Source: Oleiagrimonas soli
GTDB lineage: Bacteria > Pseudomonadota > Gammaproteobacteria > Xanthomonadales > Rhodanobacteraceae
Assembly (NCBI RefSeq): GCF_000761445.1
Contig: NZ_KN196470.1
Coordinates: 294,978 to 358,977 of the forward strand
DNA: 64,000 nucleotides
Direction of reading: 5' to 3'
Part shown: in pieces, positions 14,751 to 22,001 of the stretch
Layout of the letters: the number at the start of each line of letters is the position of its first letter
How positions within the stretch are numbered: the stretch's first letter is position 1
The notes under the pieces: generated by a model
Database searches by the model: none
Seen by the model: only the letters and a program-made list of their open reading frames with translations
What the model was told of the DNA's origin: nothing
Translations under genes and position numbers: made by a program

Positions 14751-15848
14751 ATGTCTGCACTGTTCCAACCCTTCACGCTCAAGGGCATCACCCTGCGCAA
14801 CCGCGTGGCGGTGCCGCCGATGTGCCAGTACGAGGCCGTCGACGGTCTCGCCAACGACTGGCATCACGTACACCTCGCGGGCATGGCCCGTGGCGGCGCC
14901 GGCCTGGTGATCGTCGAGGCGACCGCGGTATCGCCGGAGGGTCGCATCACCCCCAACTGCCTGGGGCTGTGGAACGACGCCCAAGCCGACGCGCTCAAGC
15001 CGATGGTGGCAGCGATCAAGGCCGGCGGCGCGGTGCCCGGCATCCAGATCGGTCACGCCGGCCGCAAAGCCAACGCCAACCGTCCATGGGAAGGCGACGA
15101 CCATATCGCAGAGGGCGACCCGCGCTTCTGGCAGACGATCGCCCCGTCCGCGCTGGCGTTCGGCGGCCATCTGCCGCGCGTGCCGAGGGCGATGACCATC
15201 GAGGACATCACCCGCGTGCGCGAGGATTTCGTCGCCGCGGCAAAGCGCGCGCTCGACGTCGGCTTCGAATGGCTGGAGCTGCACTTCGCCCACGGCTACC
15301 TGGGCCAAAGCTTCTTCTCCCACCACAGCAACCAGCGCGATGATATCTACGGCGGCTCGCCGGAGAACCGTAGTCGCTTTCTGCTGGAAACGCTGGCGGC
15401 GGTACGCAAGGTGTGGCCGGAGCACCTGCCGCTGACCGCGCGCTTCGGGGTGCTGGAGTTCGACGGTCGCGACGAGGAGACCCTCGCAGAGTCCATCGCG
15501 CTGGTGCAGAACTTCAAGCGCGAAGGCCTGGACATGCTCAGCGTGAGCGTCGGCTTCACCATTCCGCAGACGAACATCCCCTGGGGACCGTCGTTCCTGG
15601 CGCCGATCGCCAAGCGTGTACGCGAGGAGACTGGCTTGCCGGTGTCCTCTGCCTGGGGCTTCGGCACGCCGGACGCGGCCGAGGCGGCGATCACCAGCGA
15701 GTCGCTCGACCTGGTGATGGTCGGTCGCTCGCATCTGGCCGATCCGCACTGGACCTACGCTGCGGCGAAGAAGCTGGACGTGGACAGGGCCTCGTGGACC
15801 CTGCCGGCACCCTATGCGCACTGGCTGCAGCGCTACGCCATGGCGTAA
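14751..15848 (+). CDS. NADH:flavin oxidoreductase, Old Yellow Enzyme family (XenA/YqjM-like)
   Basis: A 365-residue FMN-dependent ene-reductase of the thermophilic-like OYE subgroup. It has PPMCQYEA with Cys25, equivalent to the redox-tuning Cys of XenA/YqjM, then QIGHAGRKAN, the substrate/FMN motif LHFAHGYLGQSFFSHHSNQR and the C-terminal FMN phosphate site VMVGRSHLADP. It probably reduces electrophilic alkenes, quinones or nitro compounds with NAD(P)H in the cytoplasm. The ATG is preceded by a modest AAGG. The adjacent ArsR-type repressor probably derepresses it on exposure to the substrate. The gene is intact, unlike its fragmentary neighbours. Confidence 0.9.
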   Translation: MSALFQPFTLKGITLRNRVAVPPMCQYEAVDGLANDWHHVHLAGMARGGAGLVIVEATAVSPEGRITPNCLGLWNDAQADALKPMVAAIKAGGAVPGIQIGHAGRKANANRPWEGDDHIAEGDPRFWQTIAPSALAFGGHLPRVPRAMTIEDITRVREDFVAAAKRALDVGFEWLELHFAHGYLGQSFFSHHSNQRDDIYGGSPENRSRFLLETLAAVRKVWPEHLPLTARFGVLEFDGRDEETLAESIALVQNFKREGLDMLSVSVGFTIPQTNIPWGPSFLAPIAKRVREETGLPVSSAWGFGTPDAAEAAITSESLDLVMVGRSHLADPHWTYAAAKKLDVDRASWTLPAPYAHWLQRYAMA

Positions 15849-15863
15849 CCGTCGCTGCGCCAC

Positions 15864-15899
15864 GCATGATCCCCGGCCGCGACCGGCCGGGGATCATGC
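15864..15899. terminator. Strong inverted repeat between convergent genes
   Basis: Perfect 15-bp arms GCATGATCCCCGGCC and their complement around a 6-base loop, directly after the oxidoreductase stop. No T run follows, so termination efficiency is uncertain. Confidence 0.6.
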
Positions 15900-15904
15900 A
15901 GCGA

Positions 15905-16096
15905 TCAGAAGCCGGTGGTTCCGCGGGTCATCTGCTCGGCGGTCTTGAACACGCCGACCGCCTGGCGCAGGCGCTCGGCCTGCTCCTTGAGGCTGTGCGA
16001 GGCAGTCTCGGACTCCTCCACCAGCGCGGCGTTGCTCTGTGTGGCCTCGTCCATCCGGGTCACCGCCGAGCCGACCGCGGTGATGCCCCGGCTCAG
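15905..16096 (-). pseudogene. C-terminal fragment of a methyl-accepting chemotaxis protein
   Basis: The last 63 codons of an MCP, read on the minus strand: AVTRMDEATQSNAALVEESE, then SLKEQAERLRQAVGVFK and a natural stop. This is the end of the signalling domain, with its C-terminal methylation-helix consensus (NAALVEES). It begins abruptly at the edge of repeat copy 5, so the sensor, membrane and hairpin-tip parts are gone. It is non-functional and another gene end coinciding with this repeat. Confidence 0.82.
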
Positions 16097-16118
16097 GAAA
16101 TGGTGTCAGGGACCTTTT
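16096..16118 (+). repeat. GGTGTCAGGGACCTTTT repeat, copy 5, at the chemotaxis-gene breakpoint
   Basis: GGAAATGGTGTCAGGGACCT plus TTT. It abuts the broken end of the MCP fragment on one side. On the other side, read on the minus strand, lies a short MEDVVPKGRKT frame (16154 downwards) that could be the start of a second broken gene. Confidence 0.88.
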
Positions 16119-16307
16119 CACGGTTTTGCGTCCCTTGGGCACCACGTCCTCCATGGTCGTGTGTTTCCTTTGAGCGGGAGAGTGTGGATTGGGGTTTTCC
16201 TACGCGAGTTTCCATCTGCGCCGACATGGCACGGGCGGGGTGGCGGGCAGTCGCGTGAGGAGCATCGAGCCAGAATGCGCATGCAGTAGTTCGCAGGAGG
16301 CGAGTGT

Positions 16308-17162
16308 ATGTGCGGCGGCAGGATTGGCATTTGGGTGGCGTGTGTCTGGTGTTTCGTGGCGTTGGCGCGGGCGGGTACGCCGCCGCCGGTCGAGTTGGTG
16401 GACGTGTATCGCGGTGGCGTCGATCTGTCGCGGTATTGGGTAAGCGAGAAGTTCGACGGCGTGCGCGGATACTGGGACGGGCATCACCTGTGGACACGGG
16501 GCGGTCAGCGCGTTCGGGTGCCGGCCTGGTTCACGCACGGTTGGCCCGATGTGCCGATGGATGGCGAGTTGTGGGTGGGTTACGGCCAGTTCTCCCGCGC
16601 CTCGGTCATCGTGCGCAGCGCCGGGCCGCACGATCCGGCCTGGCGCGAGATCCATTACCGGGTGTTCGACCTGCCGGCGTACGGCGGCGATTTCGATCAC
16701 CGCGTGCCTGCCATCCGCCGGATCGTCGCGGCGATTCACGATCCGTGGGTGGTGGCGATCCGCCAGTTCCACGTGCACGACAAGGCAGCCCTGCACGCAG
16801 CATTGCAGCGCGTGTTGGCCCGAGGCGGGGAAGGTCTGGTGCTGCACCGTGGCGACGCGCCCTACATGGCCGGACGCGGTGTCGGACTGCTCAAGGTGAA
16901 ACCGTATCGGGACGCGGAGGCGAGGGTGATTGCCATTCAGCCCGGTCACGGGCGACTGAAGGGCAGGATGGGATCGATTGAGGTGCGTACGCCCGATGGT
17001 CGGACATTCGCCATCGGTTCGGGCTTCACCGATGCACAACGCGCCGATCCGCCGTCGATCGGTGCCTGGGTCACGTATCGCTACAATGGCCTCACATCTA
17101 CCGGGTTGCCGCGATTTGCGCGGTTCCTGCACTTGCGCCCGGGTGGTCCGCCGCCGGGTTAG
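16308..17162 (+). CDS. Exported ATP-dependent DNA ligase (Lig E-like)
   Basis: A 284-residue minimal ATP-dependent DNA ligase. Nucleotidyltransferase motif I is SEKFDGVRGYWDG, with Lys48 as the AMP-accepting residue; later come DGELWVG (motif III), GGEGLVLHR (motif IV) and LLKVKPYRDAEA (motif V), then a short OB domain ending about residue 275. Residues 1-22 form a signal peptide (VACVWCFVALARAG), so it is probably periplasmic, as proposed for Lig E proteins. The ATG follows AGGAGGCGAGTGT. Such ligases are thought to act on extracellular or incoming DNA. No competence genes are adjacent. Confidence 0.88.
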   Translation: MCGGRIGIWVACVWCFVALARAGTPPPVELVDVYRGGVDLSRYWVSEKFDGVRGYWDGHHLWTRGGQRVRVPAWFTHGWPDVPMDGELWVGYGQFSRASVIVRSAGPHDPAWREIHYRVFDLPAYGGDFDHRVPAIRRIVAAIHDPWVVAIRQFHVHDKAALHAALQRVLARGGEGLVLHRGDAPYMAGRGVGLLKVKPYRDAEARVIAIQPGHGRLKGRMGSIEVRTPDGRTFAIGSGFTDAQRADPPSIGAWVTYRYNGLTSTGLPRFARFLHLRPGGPPPG

Positions 17163-17174
17163 CGAGCGACTTCA

Positions 17175-17197
17175 GAAAAGGTGCCGGGGACCTTTTC
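17175..17197 (+). repeat. GGTGTCAGGGACCTTTT repeat, copy 6 (variant)
   Basis: GAAAAGGTGCCGGGGACCTT plus TT, a variant of the unit with GCCGGGG in place of GTCAGGG, 12 bp after the ligase stop. Confidence 0.78.
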
Positions 17198-17302
17198 AGG
17201 ACTGAGCGACGCGAGAGCTTATAGCTCCAACCTTGATGACTCGAAGCGAGAAGCTGCCGTGTTTCCGGGGCGGCTTAATTGTATAAGGATGAGTGCACTG
17301 CA

Positions 17303-17848
17303 ATGATGTTTAGCAAGAGAGAATGTTTCTTCGGACTTGTAGCTTTCTTCGTGATTGTATTGTCCTCGTGCGCTACCCATCAGGAGCGCCGATCCAGTGC
17401 CAGTAGTCCAATTTACCCTTATGTCGGAATGTCCAGAGTCGAACTCGAGCAGAGTCTGGGCAAAGCCGATGGTGAGACTGAAACATCTAGCACAGTGTGG
17501 CTTTTTTACAAAAAACTGCGGGTGACATTCGGAGTGCCAAAAAATTCGGGCATGGTTTCCGATGCTTTGTATCCTACAGTTAATGCAGACGGGCGCGTCG
17601 ATGAAAGTAGGATTGATTTGGGTTATGGCTTGGATCAGGGCATCTCAAAAGATCAGTTGGAGCACCGGTTGGGACGGCCTTCTCGCGCGGCTCCATTAGC
17701 GTGGACTTATTGCAAATTTAAATACATCGGTGCGCACCACACGCCGACCTTCCTTACGCTAGAGTTCAAATACGTTCATCCCAATGGCGCAGCGCTGAGC
17801 AACATAAGAATGGATGGTCGCTGTATTGCGGGCGCAGAACACCCGTAA
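17303..17848 (+). CDS. Small lipoprotein with SmpA/BamE-like motif, hypothetical
   Basis: A 181-residue low-GC gene. The N-terminus is a lipoprotein signal ending in VLSSC. The segment YVGMSRVELEQSLGKADG, repeated weakly as GISKDQLEHRLGRPS, resembles the fold found in SmpA/BamE and BLIP-like lipoproteins; no catalytic motif is seen. Two adjacent ATGs (17303, 17306) could start it, and the ribosome binding site is poor. It lies between repeat copies 6 and 7, so it may have arrived as part of the accessory segment. Function is unknown. Confidence 0.65.
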   Translation: MMFSKRECFFGLVAFFVIVLSSCATHQERRSSASSPIYPYVGMSRVELEQSLGKADGETETSSTVWLFYKKLRVTFGVPKNSGMVSDALYPTVNADGRVDESRIDLGYGLDQGISKDQLEHRLGRPSRAAPLAWTYCKFKYIGAHHTPTFLTLEFKYVHPNGAALSNIRMDGRCIAGAEHP

Positions 17849-17861
17849 ATCGTATGGGTAG

Positions 17862-17885
17862 CGAAAAGGTGCCAGGGACCTTTTT
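17862..17885 (+). repeat. GGTGTCAGGGACCTTTT repeat, copy 7
   Basis: GAAAAGGTGCCAGGGACCTT plus TTT, 13 bp after the lipoprotein stop and the last copy found. Backbone-like genes resume from 18007. Confidence 0.82.
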
Positions 17886-18006
17886 GCGCCTGATCGTCAA
17901 TCAGTGAGCAGAGCTTGGTGCGCGAGCATGTTTCGAGTCGATGTCTGTTCGTCGCACGGTTGGATGTCGACACTAGCCACGCGACTCAGATCGCAAGTGA
18001 GGCGAC

Positions 18007-18645
18007 ATGCGCAAGGTATTCGTCAACATCGGTCTCAGTCTGGATGGCTTCATGGCGCCGGAAGGCATGACGCTGGCGCATTGGTCGCAGCCCGATTACA
18101 AGGATTGGGGCGCGAAGTGGGGCGCGATGATGGGCTGGATTCTGAAGCTCCAGTACTTCCGCGAGCACCTGCAGTTCGGCTCGGGCGGCGAGACGGGGGC
18201 GGTCAATGACATGCTTCGCCACACGATGGAGCGCAGCGGCGCCAGCATCATGGGCAAGCGGATGTTCGAGCAGGGCGAGGCGTCGTGGCCCGAGAACGCG
18301 CCGTTCCACACGCCGGTCTTTGTGCTCACGCATGAGAAGCGCGAGCCCTGGGTGCGTCCGGGCGGCACCACGTTCCACTTCGTCAACGACGGTCCGGAAA
18401 GCGCGCTCGAGCAGGCGCGGGCGGCGGCGGGCGAGCGCGATGTGCGCATTTCCGGCGGCGCGGACGTGGTCCAGCAGTATCTGAGCCTGGGCGTGGTCGA
18501 CGAGCTGGAGATCGCGATGGCGCCGGTGATCTTCGGTGCGGGTCGACGCCTGTTCGAGAACCTTCATGATCCGATGCCGCAGTTCCGCATCGATGCGGTC
18601 TTCCACAGCCCGCACGCGACGCACCTGCGTTACGTACGGGCGTGA
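18007..18645 (+). CDS. Dihydrofolate reductase family protein (RibD C-terminal-like)
   Basis: A 212-residue protein with the DHFR/RibD reductase fold: KVFVNIGLSLDGFMAPEG at the N-terminus, GASIMGKRMFEQG and the NADPH-site stretch RDVRISGGADVVQQYLSLG. Family members are usually uncharacterised NAD(P)H-dependent reductases, and the substrate cannot be read from sequence. The ATG follows GTGAGGCGAC. It stands alone, just outside the repeat-rich zone. Confidence 0.85.
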   Translation: MRKVFVNIGLSLDGFMAPEGMTLAHWSQPDYKDWGAKWGAMMGWILKLQYFREHLQFGSGGETGAVNDMLRHTMERSGASIMGKRMFEQGEASWPENAPFHTPVFVLTHEKREPWVRPGGTTFHFVNDGPESALEQARAAAGERDVRISGGADVVQQYLSLGVVDELEIAMAPVIFGAGRRLFENLHDPMPQFRIDAVFHSPHATHLRYVRA

Positions 18646-18760
18646 TTGGATGGGCGACCGGGCGCGGAGGCGCCGTCGAGACGGTTGCACCTGTTTCGTT
18701 CGGACGACTCGCAGGCGCGAACCCTTCAATGCCAGACGGCGTCCGTCCTTGCTCCGGTCG

Positions 18761-19822
18761 TCAGGGCGCGGCCAGCATGGGCGCGGGATGCTGCGGGTGG
18801 TGGCTGCGCACCCAGGCCAGCAGGCGCTCGTGCAGCGGCGTGCTCGGGCGGATGCGGACCAGGGCGGTGCGCAGCGGATCGATGCGGCGGCCGCGGCGCC
18901 ACAGTTCAAAGTACAGATGCGGCCCGGTGGCGAGGCCGGTGACACCGACGTAGCCGATCACTTGTCCGCGACGGACATGGCTGCCGTTGTGCAGGCCGCG
19001 GGCGAAACGCGACAGGTGGCCGTAGCGGGTGACCAGGTGGTCGCCGTGGCGGATTTCGACCAGCTTGCCGTAGTTGCCGTGCCAGCGCGCCATGTCGACG
19101 GTGCCGGCCATCGCAGCGCGCACGGGCGTGCCGATCGGCGCGGCGTAGTCGATGCCCTTGTGGAATTCGCGCCAGCCCAGCACCGGCTGCTTGCGCCAGC
19201 CCCAACCCGATGAGATGCGCGTGTGCCGCAGCGGCGCGTTGAGGTCGATCATCTGCAGCATGCGGCCGCGTGCGTCGGCCAGCAGCAGGCCATGTTGACG
19301 GGCTCGCACCAGGAAGACGCGGCGGTCGTGCGTGCGTTCGTGCATGACCAGGCCGATGTAGGGGTCGCCGCCGGTCGCGTCGAGCTTGCCCGAGACGATG
19401 TTCACCGCGGCGTGGCGGGGCAGGTGTCCGGCGTGCGTCCAGTAGCGCTCCATGTAGGTCAGCGCGGCGGCGATGGTGGTCGCGCGCACGTCGCGATGGC
19501 GTAGCTGGGTGCGGATCGCGTGGACTGTGGTCAGGGTCGGTCGCGGTGTCGGCGCAGTCGTGGAAGGCGGGACGGCGGCGACGCGGGTTGCCGCGTCGGG
19601 GACGCCGGCATGCTGTGCTGCGATGTCGGTCTGCGGCAGACGCGGCGCGCCGGTCTGGCGGAACGGTCCGGGCGGTGGCGCGGGGCGATGGCGCATCGCG
19701 GTGCGCGGCGAGGCGTCATGCAGGTGCGCGACGCGCGTGCGCAGAGAGGCCAGCACGGCGGCGATCGAGAGCAGGCTCAGCAACGGCAGCGAGAGAAACA
19801 GGGGCAGGGAAACGGACTTCAT
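18761..19822 (-). CDS. M23-family peptidoglycan endopeptidase with altered zinc site
   Basis: A 353-residue exported protein: N-terminal membrane/signal segment (residues 1-28), a Pro-rich linker to ~95, an OapA-like middle domain, and a LytM/M23 domain from ~195. The M23 motifs are FHKGIDYAAPIGTPV (His and Asp ligands), RYGHLSRFA (catalytic His) and TGPHLYFELW. The last normally reads HLHxE; the codon here is TAC, so the third zinc ligand is Tyr. It is divergent from a ZIP zinc transporter across a Zur box, which suggests expression during zinc limitation, as described for Vibrio cholerae ShyB. It may be a low-zinc endopeptidase or have lost catalysis. Confidence 0.87.
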   Translation of the reverse strand: MKSVSLPLFLSLPLLSLLSIAAVLASLRTRVAHLHDASPRTAMRHRPAPPPGPFRQTGAPRLPQTDIAAQHAGVPDAATRVAAVPPSTTAPTPRPTLTTVHAIRTQLRHRDVRATTIAAALTYMERYWTHAGHLPRHAAVNIVSGKLDATGGDPYIGLVMHERTHDRRVFLVRARQHGLLLADARGRMLQMIDLNAPLRHTRISSGWGWRKQPVLGWREFHKGIDYAAPIGTPVRAAMAGTVDMARWHGNYGKLVEIRHGDHLVTRYGHLSRFARGLHNGSHVRRGQVIGYVGVTGLATGPHLYFELWRRGRRIDPLRTALVRIRPSTPLHERLLAWVRSHHPQHPAPMLAAP

Positions 19823-19837
19823 GGCATTGCAGGCAGT

Positions 19838-19858
19838 TTATGTTATGTTATAACGTAT
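19838..19858. promoter_or_regulatory. Zur box between M23 peptidase and ZIP transporter
   Basis: TGTTATGTTATAACG (19841-19855) matches the gammaproteobacterial Zur core TGTTATAnTATAACA at 12 of the 14 defined positions and is palindromic. It lies in the 60-bp divergent promoter region, 18 bp from one start and 27 bp from the other, so zinc-loaded Zur would repress both genes. Confidence 0.8.
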
Positions 19859-19882
19859 CAAATTCTGGAGGGGCAAACACCC

Positions 19883-20620
19883 ATGTCGTCCCTGATCCCT
19901 GTGCTGGCGACGAGTTTCCTGGTCGCTGCCACCACCGTCTCGGCGCGGTGGGTGATGATGGTACCGATGCAGCGCGTACGCGCGGCGTTGCCGTGGATGC
20001 AGGCCGCCACGGCGGGGCTGCTGCTCGGCGACGGTTTGCTGCACATGCTGCCCGAGGCGGTGGATCACGGTCTGTCCGCCGGCGCGGCGGGCGGCGTGAT
20101 GGCCGTGGGCGTGGTGCTGCTGGTGTGCGTGGAGAGCGTGGTGCGTGCCTGGGCGACCAGCACGGACGTGGCGGCCTTCGCGCGCATGGACGTGTTCGGC
20201 GACGTCGTGCATCACGTCATCGACGGCGTGGTCATCGGTGCGGCGTTCGCGGTGGATGCGACGCTCGGGCTGGTGGTTGCGGTCACGGTGATGCTGCACG
20301 AGCTGCCGCGCGGCATCGGACATGCCGGTGTGCTGACGGCGGGCGGCTTCGCGCCGCGCCGCGTGTTCCGCCTGTCGCTGATGGCCGCCGCGGGTGTGCC
20401 GCTGGGCGCATGGCTGGCTCTGGCGCTGGCGCAATCGACCGGACTGGTCGGCTTCGGCTTGGCGTTCGCCGCGGGTTGTACGATCTATCTCGCGTGCGTC
20501 GACGTGCTGCCGGCCGTGTGGCAGCGGCTGGGCGCGCACAACCGCCTGGCGCCCGCGCTGGGCATGCTGGGCGGCGTGGTGTTCATGTGGGCGGCGGCGC
20601 TGGTCGATCACGTGCATTGA
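19883..20620 (+). CDS. ZIP-family zinc transporter
   Basis: A 245-residue inner-membrane protein with about eight hydrophobic segments. The paired metal-binding motifs of ZIP proteins are present: VVHHVIDGVVIGAAF in helix 4 and LHELPRGIGHAGVL in helix 5. It probably imports Zn2+ (possibly other divalent metals) into the cytoplasm. The ATG follows CTGGAGGGGCAAACACCC. The Zur box directly upstream supports a zinc-uptake role. Confidence 0.88.
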   Translation: MSSLIPVLATSFLVAATTVSARWVMMVPMQRVRAALPWMQAATAGLLLGDGLLHMLPEAVDHGLSAGAAGGVMAVGVVLLVCVESVVRAWATSTDVAAFARMDVFGDVVHHVIDGVVIGAAFAVDATLGLVVAVTVMLHELPRGIGHAGVLTAGGFAPRRVFRLSLMAAAGVPLGAWLALALAQSTGLVGFGLAFAAGCTIYLACVDVLPAVWQRLGAHNRLAPALGMLGGVVFMWAAALVDHVH

Positions 20621-20684
20621 GTGATTAGTCAGCGCGCGGCGGCGCAAGTTCAGTGCGGCGTCGCGCGAAGAGCGGGGAAACGGG

Positions 20685-21941
20685 ATGAAAGGCAGCAGAC
20701 ACGCGTGGCTGGCGATGGTGCTGGTCGCTTCGTTGGGGCATGGCGCGTGGGCGGCGGCACCGTCCGCGCAGCCGACGTTCCGCATCGTCGAGAGTGTGCC
20801 CGAGGCCACCGATTACGGAACACCGGGCGTACCGCGCACGCAGGCGGTATGGCTGGACATGATCCGCGGCGCGCATACGCGCATCGACGTGGCTGCGTTC
20901 TACCTCGCCGACAAGCCCGGCAGCGCCCTGCAGCCGGTGCTGGACGCGGTGATCGACCGTGCGCGTCACGGCGTGAAGGTGCGCTTCCTGCTCGACCGCA
21001 GTTTCATGAAGTACAGCCGCGACAGCGTGGCGCGGCTGCGCAAGCTCAAGAACATCCAGATCCGCGTGCTGCCGATGGATGCGCTGACCGGCGGCGTGCT
21101 GCATGCCAAGTACATGGTGGTCGATGGGCGCGAGGTGTTCGTCGGCAGCGCCAACTGGGACTGGCGCGCGCTGACGCAGATCCACGAGATCGGCGCGCGT
21201 ATCGATGACGCGCGGTTCGCGCGCACGTTCGAGGCCAGCTTCGATCTGGACTGGGACGCCGCCGCGCATCCGGACATGCCCAGGCTGGCGAAGCGCGCCG
21301 TGCGTGCGCTGCCGTTCGCGCCGGTGACCGAGGCCGATCCCGTGGCGCTGCACGACGCTTCGGGCGAGGCGCTGAGCGCGTTTCCGGCTTTCAGTCCGCC
21401 GTCGCTGATCCCGCACGATCTGAGCGCCGAACAGCCAGCGCTGGTACGCATGATCCACGACGCGCGGCACGTGCTGCGGGTGCAGGTGATGACGCTGAGC
21501 GCGATCCGCGAGTACGGGCCGAAAGGCTGGTGGACGCCGGTCGACGCGGCGTTGCGCGATGCTGCCGCGCGCGGCGTGGACGTGCGCATCATCGTCGCCG
21601 ACTGGGCGCTGCGCGAGCCGATGCAGTCGTACTTGAAGAGTCTGGCGGTGCTGCCGCACATCACGGTGAAGTTCAGCCGTCTGCCGCCTGCGCCGCAGGG
21701 CTTCATCGACTACGCACGCGTGGAGCACGCCAAGTACGCGGTCGCCGACGACCGTCGGGTCTACATCGGCACCGGCAACTGGGGCTGGAGTTACTTCAAC
21801 ACCACGGTCGACGCCTCGGTGTTCGCGCAGGGCGCGGGGCCGGCGAAGACGCTGGCCGGCATCTTCGACCGCGACTGGAACGGGCCGTACGTGACCACGT
21901 TCGAGCCGGACCGAACCTACGCGCCGCCGCGCACGCACTGA
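20685..21941 (+). CDS. Exported phospholipase D-family protein (PLD3/K4-like, two HKD motifs)
   Basis: A 418-residue protein with a signal peptide (MVLVASLGHGAWAA) and two HKD catalytic motifs: HAKYMVVDGREVFVGSANWD (about residue 140) and HAKYAVADDRRVYIGTGNWG (about residue 348). Having both motifs in one chain gives a complete active site. The overall pattern, including NWDWRALTQIHEIG, resembles the PLD3/PLD4/poxvirus K4 group, members of which act as nucleases or phosphodiesterases. Substrate is open: nucleic acid or phospholipid. It follows the ZIP gene by 64 bp on the same strand and could be read through from it. Confidence 0.85.
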   Translation: MKGSRHAWLAMVLVASLGHGAWAAAPSAQPTFRIVESVPEATDYGTPGVPRTQAVWLDMIRGAHTRIDVAAFYLADKPGSALQPVLDAVIDRARHGVKVRFLLDRSFMKYSRDSVARLRKLKNIQIRVLPMDALTGGVLHAKYMVVDGREVFVGSANWDWRALTQIHEIGARIDDARFARTFEASFDLDWDAAAHPDMPRLAKRAVRALPFAPVTEADPVALHDASGEALSAFPAFSPPSLIPHDLSAEQPALVRMIHDARHVLRVQVMTLSAIREYGPKGWWTPVDAALRDAAARGVDVRIIVADWALREPMQSYLKSLAVLPHITVKFSRLPPAPQGFIDYARVEHAKYAVADDRRVYIGTGNWGWSYFNTTVDASVFAQGAGPAKTLAGIFDRDWNGPYVTTFEPDRTYAPPRTH

Positions 21942-21960
21942 GCGTGACGGCGGCGGTAGC

Positions 21961-21994
21961 GTCCGCCGCGGAACGAATGTCCCGCGGCGGGCGG
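21961..21994. terminator. GC-rich hairpin between convergent genes
   Basis: TCCGCCGCGG and CCGCGGCGGGCGGA pair across an ~8-base loop between the PLD stop and the S46 peptidase stop. No strong T run, so the call rests on position and stem. Confidence 0.5.
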
Positions 21995-22001
21995 AGGGGC
22001 C

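Noticed and set aside
16097..16154. Small minus-strand ORF starting MEDVVPKGRKT and running into the chemotaxis fragment
   Set aside because: After 11 codons it crosses the repeat and continues out of frame with the receptor sequence. At most it is the start of a second broken gene, not a functional ORF.
17240..17290. attC-like GGCGGCTTAATT upstream of the SmpA-like lipoprotein
   Set aside because: It resembles an attC L' arm, but no GTTRRRY core follows and no complementary arm was found.
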